A stretch of DNA of 15,940 bases from DUZB01 sp964407525. Lineage in GTDB: Bacteria; Desulfobacterota; DSM-4660; Desulfatiglandales; Desulfatiglandaceae. This document shows, one piece after another, positions 1 through 6,988 of the stretch. Below the pieces are notes generated by a model. That model was not told the origin of the DNA and did not search any database. It saw nothing but the letters and a program-made list of their open reading frames with translations. Every line of letters starts with the position of its first letter. Position 1 is the first letter of the stretch. The stretch covers positions 1 through 15,940 of the forward strand of contig CAYOWC010000090.1 in assembly GCA_964407525.1 (NCBI GenBank). The letters are read 5' to 3'. The translations under genes were made by a program, and so were the position numbers.

Positions 1-24
1 CAACGACAAAAAGGAAGAAAAGGG

Positions 25-1583
25 TTATTTTACCACATCAGTTCCGGTTGACCCGGATTTATTTAATGCCGCTTTTACCCTTGCCTGAGCTTCAACATAT
101 AGGTCACCGTACTCGTCTTTATAACGTTTGGCCGCGTCACTGGAAACCCATGTTTCCTGTTCCGTGATTTTGTCACTGGGCTCTACATTCGCCCCAAACG
201 GAGGATTCGTCAGGATAATATCAAAGCGACCTTCAAAAATACCATTAACGTTTAAGAATCCGTCATGGTGGTGCACACCGCCATGACCATCACCATGCAT
301 AATCATGTTCATCTTGCTGGTTCGGGCCATCCGGTCATTGGCATCTGTCCCATAGATACATCTATTGGAAAGCTTCCACATGCGAGAATTTTCAGTGCGC
401 TGATCAATGGTTTTCTGGATTTTATCATACTGCTTTCGAAGTTTTACTGCTTTGTCTTCCTCTCCGAGTTCCTTGTTTTTAAGAATTTCATCTTTGTATT
501 CATTGTATTGTCTGTCTGCATCGGCAAGGATTTGTTCTCTGACAATTTCAAAAACACGGATGAGAAATCCGCCTGACCCACTGGCCGGATCGCACACGAT
601 TTCCCCTTCTTTGGGATTTACCATATGGACCATGAATTCCACAATAGAACGAGGGGTAAAAAACTGGCCGATCTCACCTCGAAACGTGCGGCCGAGGAAT
701 CGTTCAAAGGCAACGCCCTTGATATCCTCACTGGTATCAGACAAATTATATTTCTCCAGTTTGCGCACAATTTCCGTGCCGGTTGCAGGCTTCAGGTTGA
801 TGCGCTCATCATCTTCGAAAATTTTATCAGTGGAATAGGCCTCTTTGGTCCGTGTAAAGAGCATGTCCAGAGGGTTATCACCGAGTTGCTCTTCCAAAAA
901 ATCGACACTGAACAGGTTTTGACGCCTGCGTTTTTTACTCAATTCCCGTTCCACCCAAACCTTTACAAAGAGAATTTTGGCAATTTCATCAAACGCTGCG
1001 GCTGGATCTTTCTTCTCCCGGTTACGGATAACATTGTGGCATTGGTGCAAAAGGTCGGCAAATTCCTTTTCCTTGAATACTCTAAGCTTTGAGAGCAGCT
1101 CCTTGATTTCCTTATCCGATGCATCCGCGTGGGGGATATTTTCAATCTCTTCAATATACCCCGGCATTCTATCCTTCTTAACTCTCCAGAATCTGGTCTC
1201 CCGTGAATTGTGGGTCACGAAAAAAGGGGCATCTGCGATACGTGCATAGCACTCGCCTTGTGCATAATCCGCAGCTTTAATCGTTACGTTATCAGATTTG
1301 CATTCAATGATGATGAAAGGTGCTTTCTGATCCGCCTTGTCCTTTGCCATTCGCCATATAGCGAAATCAGCACGGGCCTGGGCGCTGCCTCTACCGGTGA
1401 CATTCACCTCTCTTCGTCAATTTGATCCAGGGTATAACCATATTCATCAATCAGAACGGTCAGGTATTGCTGCCGGACCTGCTCTTCCGGCGTTAATGAA
1501 AGCCACATTTTCCGAACAGGACTGAAAATTTTGTTTCCGTCTATTTGGACTTCATCTGCTTTTTTATATTTTTTACCGGCCAT
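25..1583 (-). pseudogene. Type I-style N-6 adenine DNA methylase with HsdR_N-like N-terminus, frameshifted and C-terminally short
   Basis: It would transfer methyl groups to adenine in DNA as part of a restriction-modification system. The probable start is ATG at 1583, after AAGGA and 11 bases past the radC stop. About 58 residues are read (MAGKKYKK... to LDQIDEE) before a TGA at 1404–1406. The second frame resumes at GTG 1407 with NVTGRGSAQARADFAIWR, exactly what should follow in an HsdR_N-type domain, so the two parts are one gene split by a frameshift at 1404–1412 (tandem AG). Further on are the methylase motifs DPASGSGGF (motif I) and NPPFG (motif IV). Only about 60 residues follow NPPFG before TAA at 25–27. 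Family members usually continue well over 100 residues, including a FVERCL..LKPGGR-like segment that is missing here. The 460-residue second frame could still be made from the GTG. Family assignment is sure; functionality is doubtful. Confidence 0.82.
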
Positions 1584-1594
1584 TGTTTCGTTCC

Positions 1595-2293
1595 TTATTT
1601 CAGAATATTTCTATGTTCTAAAAAACTATAAAAACGTTGTTGCCCAATAATGATGTGATCCAGCAGAAGTATTTCCAGAATATCAGCGGCTTGCTTCAGC
1701 TTATGCGTAGTTTCGATATCTTGTTCAGAGGGTTTGGGTTCCCCTGAGGGATGATTATGCACAACAACAATGGCGCTGGCTGAAAACCGAAGGGCTTCTT
1801 CCATAACTTTTCGCGTATAAACAACCGACTGGGTAGGGATTCCTTCTGAAATGACACGTTCTACCAGCAGATTGTTTTGTCCGTCGAGGAGCAGTGCGAG
1901 AAACTGTTCGTGTCTCTTTCCTTCAAACTTTGGATAACAGAACTCTGCGATAGTATTAGCTGACTCAAAAGATACGGGGGCTACATTCTGTCTTCGAACT
2001 CGTTTTCCGATTTCTATGGCCGCCTTAAGCTGAGCGGTTTTTGCAAGACCAAGGCCTTTAAATTTAAGAATATCTTCAACATGCGCACGATCAATGCCAC
2101 TGATTCCATTTAGCCTATCGACGAGTTCCCGTCCTATGTCTATTGCAGATGATCCTTCTTTACCCACTCGAAGTAAGATTGCCAACAACTCAGCATCCGT
2201 CAGTGATTCCGCGCCATACCGAATCAGTTTTTCACGAGGACGCTCGCCCTCCGGCCACATTTTTATGGAGAGATTGGTAGGAGGATTAGTCAT
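1595..2293 (-). CDS. radC: RadC/JAB-domain protein
   Basis: This is a 232-residue RadC-family protein, the usual family length. An N-terminal helix-hairpin-helix-like region (about residues 20–100, with FKGLGLAKTAQLKAAIEIG) is followed by an MPN/JAB domain. The JAMM metal-binding signature HNHPSGEPKPSEQD lies at 179–192, with Glu150 in the upstream ISEG motif. The name RadC is historical; a DNA-repair role is not firmly established, and the fold is that of a zinc-dependent isopeptidase-like domain. The start ATG at 2293 overlaps the 3' end of the XRE gene by 8 bases, and the stop overlaps the ribosome-binding site of the methylase gene, so all three are probably one transcript. Copies in restriction or mobile-element contexts are common, and this one is likely accessory rather than the housekeeping copy (inference). 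Confidence 0.93.
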   Translation of the reverse strand: MTNPPTNLSIKMWPEGERPREKLIRYGAESLTDAELLAILLRVGKEGSSAIDIGRELVDRLNGISGIDRAHVEDILKFKGLGLAKTAQLKAAIEIGKRVRRQNVAPVSFESANTIAEFCYPKFEGKRHEQFLALLLDGQNNLLVERVISEGIPTQSVVYTRKVMEEALRFSASAIVVVHNHPSGEPKPSEQDIETTHKLKQAADILEILLLDHIIIGQQRFYSFLEHRNILK

Positions 2294-2498
2294 TGAGTCG
2301 CCCCTTTTTTCTCATTCCTTCGCAAAACAAATCAAATTGTGTTCGAGCTAATTTCGATGGTGAAGTTTTTTCGTTCTCCCAACGGTTAACGGTAGCGAAA
2401 CTGACTCCCAAAGCGTGTGCGAGATCTTCCTGGCTTATCCCAAGCTGTTTGCGAACTTCTTTAACTGATCCTGAGAATTTTTTGGACTCCGTAATCAT
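2286..2498 (-). CDS. Small XRE-family DNA-binding regulator
   Basis: This 70-residue protein is almost entirely one Cro/C1-type helix-turn-helix (about residues 12–52), with the typical pattern RKQLGISQEDLAHALGVS followed by FATVNRWENEKTSPS. No other domain is present. It is the first gene of a leftward operon with radC (8-base overlap) and the methylase. Its size and place resemble controller proteins of restriction-modification operons, which repress or time expression of the downstream enzymes; that role is inferred. A direct repeat lies in its own promoter (2546–2564) and is a natural candidate binding site. It could instead be an antitoxin-like regulator, but no toxin partner is adjacent. 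Confidence 0.9.
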   Translation of the reverse strand: MITESKKFSGSVKEVRKQLGISQEDLAHALGVSFATVNRWENEKTSPSKLARTQFDLFCEGMRKKGRLND

Positions 2499-2542
2499 AA
2501 CTCAACCCTATGCTCATATTTGCAAATTATCTTTACTTTTCA

Positions 2543-2570
2543 TATATAACATGTGCTATAACATATGCAA
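2543..2570 (-). promoter_or_regulatory. Candidate promoter and operator of the XRE–radC–methylase operon
   Basis: Read leftward, TTGCAT (2565–2570) and TATATA (2543–2548) are 16 bases apart, a plausible sigma-70 pair about 45 bases before the XRE start codon. The spacer and -10 contain a perfect direct repeat of ATGTTAT (plus-strand ATAACAT at 2546–2552 and 2558–2564, period 12). Two sites on nearly the same helical face between -35 and -10 would suit autorepression by the XRE protein. This is motif reading only. Confidence 0.42.
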
Positions 2571-2853
2571 GAGAAATAAAGAAAATCGAACCTTGCTTCT
2601 TTCGATAAAAGAAATTTAGCATTCAAATGGGATGCCGCCAGGTACCCTTTCACCCGATATTGGAATTCAAGCAAACTCCGGCATTACCTTGACAATAACG
2701 TCCTGAATCAGTAATATTTCTCAATTATTCCATGTTTTCTGCTTGTTACCAACACTCTCAGGAACGGTATTTATGGATTCATCGATAAGAAACGGGACTT
2801 CATCATCAATTATGATTTGAAATACCGCATTGGGATGAAATAAGGGTGCCATC
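2571..2853. other. Divergent intergenic region between two defence-like units
   Basis: I see no convincing gene here. The region carries the rightward promoter at 2689–2717. It also has an 8-base perfect inverted repeat, CGGTATTT (2765–2772) with AAATACCG (2820–2827), in the probable 5' leader of the ATPase mRNA. A leftward open frame (2721–2853 and beyond) runs through the leader but continues antisense into the ATPase gene, so I do not call it. Confidence 0.5.
2689..2717 (+). promoter_or_regulatory. Sigma-70-like promoter for the ATPase operon
   Basis: A consensus TTGACA (2689–2694) is followed after exactly 17 bases by TAATAT (2712–2717). It points at the ATPase gene and leaves a leader of about 130 bases before the ATG at 2854. 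The perfect -35 and ideal spacing make this the best promoter-like match I noticed in the window; whether repressors act on it is not visible. Confidence 0.6.
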
Positions 2854-4395
2854 ATGATTACCAGAATGAAAATTTCCGGTTTCAAAAATCTTGTGGACGT
2901 TGACGTGCGATTTGGGCCATTTACCTGCGTGGCCGGTGCCAACGGCGTGGGAAAATCAAACCTTTTTGACGCCATAATGTTCTTGAGCGCTCTGTCAGAA
3001 AAACCGCTCATTGAAGCGGCGATACTCGTCCGCGGCGAAGGCGGACGGGCCGCCGACGTTCGTCATCTTTTCCATCAAATTGGCAAAGATTACGCCGACA
3101 AAATGTCCTTTGAAGTGGAAATGATCATTCCCCACAAAGGAATGGATGATTATGGGCAAATGGCGGAGGCCAGTATCACTTCCCTCAGATACGCTGTCAG
3201 TCTGGCTTATCGCCAAGATAACGGCGATGTTACACAGGGGGGTCTGGAAGTTCTTTATGAAAAGCTGGAACGTATAAAGATCGGGGATGCTGCAAAACAC
3301 TTCCTTTTTCGAAAAGCGGGGTCCTGGCTTAATTCTGCAGTACACGGCGGTAGACGAAGCACTCCTTTTATTTCAACCCAAGGTGAAGGTCCAGACAGGA
3401 TTATTAAAGTGCACCAAGACAGTGGAGGCGGTAAAACGGAAAAATGGCGGCGGGGGCCTGGCCCTTCTTTCCCCGCTTCAAGGCTGCCTCGCACTGCTCT
3501 TTCTTCAGCCACTAACGCGGCAGAAACGCCTACCGCCCTATTGGTAAGAAGGGAGATGCAGTCTTGGAGATTATTGCAATTAGAGCCCTCTGCCCTGCGT
3601 AAACCGGACGACATTGCAGCTCCCAGGAAGTTGGGGCCGGATGGGTCCCACCTGCCGGCAACCTTATACCGCCTGACGGGAAACAGACAATACGCGAACA
3701 ACGTGGATGACGATCAGACAACGGGTCAGATCTACGCAGAGGTCGCCGGTCGTCTGTCCGAACTGATCGATAATGTGCAGGAGGTGCGGGTTGACCGGGA
3801 TGAAAAACGCGAGTCTTTGACTTTGGAAATGGTCTATCATGATGGCACCTCGCATCCTGCCAGGTCTTTGTCTGACGGTAGTTTACGATTCCTGGCCCTG
3901 ACCGTACTTAGCATGGACAGTGAAGAACAGAGTCTGCTTTGTTTGGAGGAACCGGAAAACGGTATTCACCCTGAACGCATTCCAGCAATGATCCAGCTTC
4001 TCCAGGATATTGCCACTGACACAGACGATTCGATTGGCCCGGATAATCCTCTCAGCCAGGTAATTATAAACACTCACTCGCCGGCCGTAGTGGGGCAAAT
4101 ACCCGATGATTGTTTGGTTGTAGCGGAACTGAAGGAATACGTGAAAGATGGGAAACGCTTTAAGGGCTTATCTTTAGGTTGTCTGAATGAAACCTGGCGA
4201 ACCAACGCTATAGGGAAGACAAGGGTTGTTTCCATAGGAGAATTACTTTCCTATATCAACCCCACTGAGCCCGAAACCGATTCGGATTTAGACCTGGATA
4301 CTGAAAAAAAAAGAAAAGCTCGCAAGGTGCGCCGGGTTATTGACAGAGACGATATCAAGCAGATGATGCTCCCGTTCACAGGAGCAATCCAGTGA
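2854..4395 (+). CDS. AAA (OLD/RecF/SMC-like) ATPase of a two-gene ATPase–TOPRIM-like system
   Basis: This 513-residue ABC-type ATPase begins with the RecF/OLD-like strand pattern KISGFKNL. The Walker A is GANGVGKS (28–35). A long variable insertion (about 100–330) follows, with segments such as LLQLEPSALRKPD. Then come a signature-like SLSDGSLRF (338–346), Walker B LLCLEEPENGIHPER (from 361, catalytic Glu in 365–366) and an H-loop NTHSP (His408). The tail is charged (about 470–500, rich in Asp, Lys and Arg). Such proteins bind or sense DNA ends or invaders and drive a partner effector (family knowledge). The start ATG is supported by AAGGGTG seven bases upstream. Its stop overlaps the next start as GTGA, so the two products are probably made in a fixed ratio. 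No TOPRIM domain is fused here, unlike classical OLD proteins. Confidence 0.9.
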   Translation: MITRMKISGFKNLVDVDVRFGPFTCVAGANGVGKSNLFDAIMFLSALSEKPLIEAAILVRGEGGRAADVRHLFHQIGKDYADKMSFEVEMIIPHKGMDDYGQMAEASITSLRYAVSLAYRQDNGDVTQGGLEVLYEKLERIKIGDAAKHFLFRKAGSWLNSAVHGGRRSTPFISTQGEGPDRIIKVHQDSGGGKTEKWRRGPGPSFPASRLPRTALSSATNAAETPTALLVRREMQSWRLLQLEPSALRKPDDIAAPRKLGPDGSHLPATLYRLTGNRQYANNVDDDQTTGQIYAEVAGRLSELIDNVQEVRVDRDEKRESLTLEMVYHDGTSHPARSLSDGSLRFLALTVLSMDSEEQSLLCLEEPENGIHPERIPAMIQLLQDIATDTDDSIGPDNPLSQVIINTHSPAVVGQIPDDCLVVAELKEYVKDGKRFKGLSLGCLNETWRTNAIGKTRVVSIGELLSYINPTEPETDSDLDLDTEKKRKARKVRRVIDRDDIKQMMLPFTGAIQ

Positions 4396-5021
4396 AGGAA
4401 ATTCGTTATACCCTGTTGACGGACGGCAGCTCCGACAAGGCATTGTTGCCGATCCTTTCGTGGCTGTTGTACCAACACTGTCCAGAATATGCCATTCAAA
4501 GACAATGGGCTGATTTGGGAAGACTACCAAGGCCACCGAAAAAATTGTCGGAAAAGATAAAAATAAGCGTGGAACTATACCGTTGCGATCTTCTGTTTGT
4601 CCACAGGGATGCGGAAGGAATCTCCAGGAATAAGAGAGCAGGCGAAATCAGGCAAGCGCTTGCAGATACTCCTCATCCGCCTGCGGTCTGTGTTGTGCCT
4701 GTCAGAATGACCGAGGTATGGCTTCTCTTTGATGAAATAGCTATTAGAAAAGCGGCAGGCAATCCTCATGGTCGGCATCCATTGCAACTACCAGACATGA
4801 GCAATCTTGAAAACCTCCCCAATCCGAAACAGATTCTGCATGATCTTCTGCGCCTGGCCAGTGGAACAACGAACAAACGTCGTTTGGAAAGACTGTCCGT
4901 CAGCAGACTTGCTTTTCGTGTGACAGAATCTATTTCAAGCTTCGCACTTTTGCGGGAATTGGCTGCATTCAGATATCTTGAAGAGGAACTTTCGGAAATT
5001 ATCGCCGACCAGAACTGGTAA
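4392..5021 (+). CDS. TOPRIM/DUF4276-like partner protein
   Basis: This is a 209-residue soluble protein translated from GTG within the ATPase stop region (4-base overlap). The N-terminus LLTDGSSDKALLPILSWLL resembles the first strand and helix of TOPRIM-like proteins, where VEGxTD-type motifs carry the acidic residue (here Asp11, Asp15). The second acidic cluster is LLFVHRDAEG (Asp73, Glu75), matching the DxD strand. Then come VPVRMTEVWLLFD (104–113, a conserved-looking block of DUF4276-like proteins) and NLPNPKQILHDLL (141–153). By analogy with OLD-type pairs it may be a metal-dependent nuclease or another effector controlled by the ATPase; this is inferred. Family naming (DUF4276) is from memory of motif layout. 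The pairing with the ATPase is the strongest evidence of shared function. Confidence 0.75.
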   Translation: MKEIRYTLLTDGSSDKALLPILSWLLYQHCPEYAIQRQWADLGRLPRPPKKLSEKIKISVELYRCDLLFVHRDAEGISRNKRAGEIRQALADTPHPPAVCVVPVRMTEVWLLFDEIAIRKAAGNPHGRHPLQLPDMSNLENLPNPKQILHDLLRLASGTTNKRRLERLSVSRLAFRVTESISSFALLRELAAFRYLEEELSEIIADQNW

Positions 5022-5199
5022 TCAGTGCAACGATTTTGCGGCAACTATATCCGACGGAATATTTATCATTCACGCCGCAAGCGGCACTGGAAATTTCGAC
5101 CTTGCCGTTAAAGGAATAAAGTCCGAAAGAAAGATAGACATAAATGATACAGAAAACCGGGACTTGCTCCGAGCTGGTGCTGTTTCTGCAGGACAAACT
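5022..5199. other. Spacer between TOPRIM-like gene and terminator
   Basis: About 180 bases lie between the stop and the downstream hairpin. Frames are open here in two directions (one on plus to 5232, one on minus to about 4999), but neither shows a recognisable motif or good ribosome-binding site. It may be a long 3' untranslated region or a worn remnant. Confidence 0.35.
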
Positions 5200-5240
5200 A
5201 CCCGTAAGCAAAAAAAACTTTGTACGGGTTAAAATCCTTT
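5200..5240 (+). terminator. Probable bidirectional terminator hairpin
   Basis: ACCCGTA (5200–5206) pairs perfectly with TACGGGT (5223–5229) around an A-rich 16-base loop. TAAAATCCTTTTT follows on the plus strand. It would end the ATPase–TOPRIM-like transcript. It also lies just past the stop of the leftward putP remnant, so it may have served both. The U-tract is interrupted, so strength is uncertain. Confidence 0.55.
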
Positions 5241-5246
5241 TTGTTA

Positions 5247-5954
5247 TTACGGTTGCGATTCATCAAATTTCTGCAGCATTTCCTCACTGGGTTTGGCGGT
5301 TGCCAGGCTGACAATGACGATGGCTGCGAAAGCCAATATGAAGCCGGGCAGTAGCTCGTAGAAATACTCACCCTGGATTTTGATATAGTTCTTCACGACA
5401 AAGATTGTGACCGCACCCACAGTCATGCCGACAAGGGCGCCATATTTGGTTGTGCCTCTCCAGCATAATGAGAGAATGACCAGGGGTCCAAAAGCGGCTC
5501 CGAATCCCCCCCATGCGTAACCAACCATGGCCAGAATTGTCCCTCTGCTACTCGCCGTGATAATATAGGCAATCAATGCAAATCCAACCACTCCGAATCT
5601 ACTGATCCAGGCTTTTTGTTTGCCATCGAATTTACTGAAAAAGGGAAGGTCTTCCGTGAGGGAAGAGGTTAAAACCAAGAGTTGTGAATCGGCTGTCGAC
5701 ATGACGGCCGCTAAGACCGCAGCCAGGATAAAACCCGAGAACACCGGATGGAACAAAGCGCCTTCAACCAGCCACGAGCAGAGCGGTTTGTCTAATGCAA
5801 GGCAATTGTAAAACAAATAAAGACTGGGGTCCACAGTGTTGGCCAAAAAACTAAAAAGGAGTGTCACCGGCATCTCTCCACTTCCCCATATTGTTGATGC
5901 CTGCCTGATATGCGTAACAGGATAAATACTCTCTTGACATTTCGCCATTAACAC
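5247..5954 (-). pseudogene. putP: Sodium/proline symporter (PutP-like), C-terminal fragment only
   Basis: Family members move proline or a related solute with Na+ across the inner membrane and are about 490–500 residues long. Only the last 180 or so residues are here. Homology is clear from about residue 53 (ALDKP..., near position 5800) through HPVFSGFILAAVLAAVMSTA, TEDLPFF, VGYAWGGFGAAFGP and a C-terminal LPGFILAFAAIVIVSLATA, with about five hydrophobic segments. The leading 50 residues (5800–5954) do not look like PutP. The first two thirds, including the sodium-site helices, are absent, and the toxin–antitoxin cassette now sits where they should be. Truncation is certain; the gene cannot make a working carrier. 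Confidence 0.85.
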
Positions 5955-5970
5955 CTTACATACAAGTAAG
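5934..5970 (+). promoter_or_regulatory. Promoter with overlapping dyad, likely autoregulatory operator of the toxin–antitoxin operon
   Basis: A consensus TTGACA (5934–5939) is followed after 17 bases by TACATA (5957–5962, a weak -10). The -10 lies inside an inverted repeat, CTTAC-ATACAA-GTAAG (5955–5970), and a third GTAAG (5982–5986) sits next to the ribosome-binding site. AbrB/MazE-type antitoxins normally bind such dyads and repress their own operon; binding here is inferred. Confidence 0.5.
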
Positions 5971-5996
5971 ATTCAACATAAAGTAAGGAGAATGTT

Positions 5997-6245
5997 ATGG
6001 CGTTGGCAACTCTTACCACTAAAGGACAGGTTACAATCCCCAAAACAATAAGAGATTCTTTGCATTTAAACACCGGGGATAAAATTGAGATTATAGTTAC
6101 AGAAAAAAGAGAGGCCATAATGAGGCCGGTCTCTAAAAAAGTGGATGATATTTTCGGCAAATTACATAAGCCCGGCAGAAAAGCTGTATCCCTTGAAACT
6201 ATGGACGAAGCCATTAGAGATAGAATGAAGGAAAAATTCAAATGA
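5997..6245 (+). CDS. AbrB/MazE/SpoVT-type antitoxin
   Basis: This 82-residue protein has an N-terminal swapped-hairpin AbrB DNA-binding domain (about residues 3–47). The hallmark TTKGQVTIPKTIRDSL is followed by LNTGDKIEIIVTE. A C-terminal tail (about 50–82, rich in Lys and Glu) is the usual toxin-binding part. A good ribosome-binding site (AAGGAG, 5985–5990) precedes the ATG. The 3' end overlaps the toxin gene by 4 bases (ATGA). It would neutralise the PIN toxin and repress the shared promoter. The protein is full length for the family. Confidence 0.93.
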   Translation: MALATLTTKGQVTIPKTIRDSLHLNTGDKIEIIVTEKREAIMRPVSKKVDDIFGKLHKPGRKAVSLETMDEAIRDRMKEKFK

Positions 6246-6640
6246 AAGCCATAGATACGAATATTCTCATTCGGTTTTTGACTGGCGATGACGAGCTGCA
6301 GGCAAAAAAAGTCTATGAAATTTTCAAAAATGCTGAATCAGAAAAAAAAGTCCTCTTTGTGCCGTTACCCGTAGTTTTGGAAATGATTTGGGTTTTAGAA
6401 TCTATTTATGAAATCTCAAGAACAAACATATTAGATTCGATTAGGGACATTTTGCTGATGCCCATTCTTAAATTTGATCAGCAGGCAGCCTTACAACAAC
6501 TTGTCCATTCCGCCCAAGGGAATAAATATGATCTTTCAGATCTGTTAATTGCGCATTCTGCAACAATTAATGGCTGCGAGGCTGTTATTACTTTCAGCAA
6601 GAAAGCCTCAAGATTCAAATTATTCGAGCTTGTAGAATAA
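6242..6640 (+). CDS. PIN-domain toxin (VapC-like)
   Basis: This 132-residue PIN-domain ribonuclease is the toxin half of the pair and probably cleaves RNA, often tRNA or rRNA in this family. Visible acidic active-site positions are Asp5 (AIDTNILIRFL), Glu47 (VVLEMIWVLE) and Asp97/Asp100 (YDLSDLLIA). The fourth usual acidic position, in a TFDK-like motif near the C-terminus, reads VITFSKKASRF, so Ser119 stands where Asp is common. Many PIN proteins tolerate changes there, so activity is uncertain but likely. It is translationally coupled to the antitoxin. The length is normal and the frame is intact. Confidence 0.92.
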   Translation: MKAIDTNILIRFLTGDDELQAKKVYEIFKNAESEKKVLFVPLPVVLEMIWVLESIYEISRTNILDSIRDILLMPILKFDQQAALQQLVHSAQGNKYDLSDLLIAHSATINGCEAVITFSKKASRFKLFELVE

Positions 6641-6721
6641 TTCTCGCATTATGTCACTATGGCGGAAAGCAAAACGCTTCACCACACCACATGAACAGGA
6701 AAAAATAGACCGGAATTCCGT

Positions 6722-6988
6722 TTACTTTCGACGGGGAGGCATGGCCTTTCCGGTGGCAAGTTTCCGACGGGCGGCCGCGAATCGCCAGAGGGCATGATCC
6801 AGGGCAAGGGGATCATCGACCAGGATTCCCGCGTAGGCGCCACAACCCCCTTTGTCCACTGAAACCTTAATCCGCGATTGCAGACTTGAGCGGGGAAACA
6901 GGATGGTGGGCTCCATGAGGTATTCCAGGTAGGCGTTCCAACCCACCTTCAAATCTACGGCCTGAAACACAAAATTCCGCTCCATGCG
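6722..6988 (-). CDS. Unidentified leftward reading frame, possibly the C-terminal remnant of a gene
   Basis: An open frame of 301 residues runs leftward from 7627 to 6722, but its first half lies antisense to the PAS–EAL relic and is unlikely to be real. The last 88 residues, from an ATG at about 6986 (MERNFVFQAVDLKVGW... ending AMPPRRK), read more like protein, with GC-rich third positions and segments such as DDPLALDHALWRFAAARRKL. I recognise no family, and I see no ribosome-binding site that fixes a start. It could be the tail of a larger degraded gene or simply a chance frame. Confidence 0.25.
   Translation of the reverse strand, partial: RMERNFVFQAVDLKVGWNAYLEYLMEPTILFPRSSLQSRIKVSVDKGGCGAYAGILVDDPLALDHALWRFAAARRKLATGKAMPPRRK

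Noticed and set aside
265..1249. Several rightward open frames of 70–155 residues opposite the methylase
   Set aside because: They are antisense to a strand with clear methylase motifs and contain none of their own.
2721..3011. Leftward 96-residue frame across the ATPase start
   Set aside because: Its first half is antisense to the Walker A region, it lacks a ribosome-binding site, and the tail shows no family.
3255..3701. Leftward 148-residue frame inside the ATPase gene
   Set aside because: It is the shadow of a well-supported gene, with low-complexity composition.
4978..5232. Rightward 84-residue frame after the TOPRIM-like gene
   Set aside because: It starts inside the previous gene in another frame, has no start signal or motif, and runs through a terminator hairpin.
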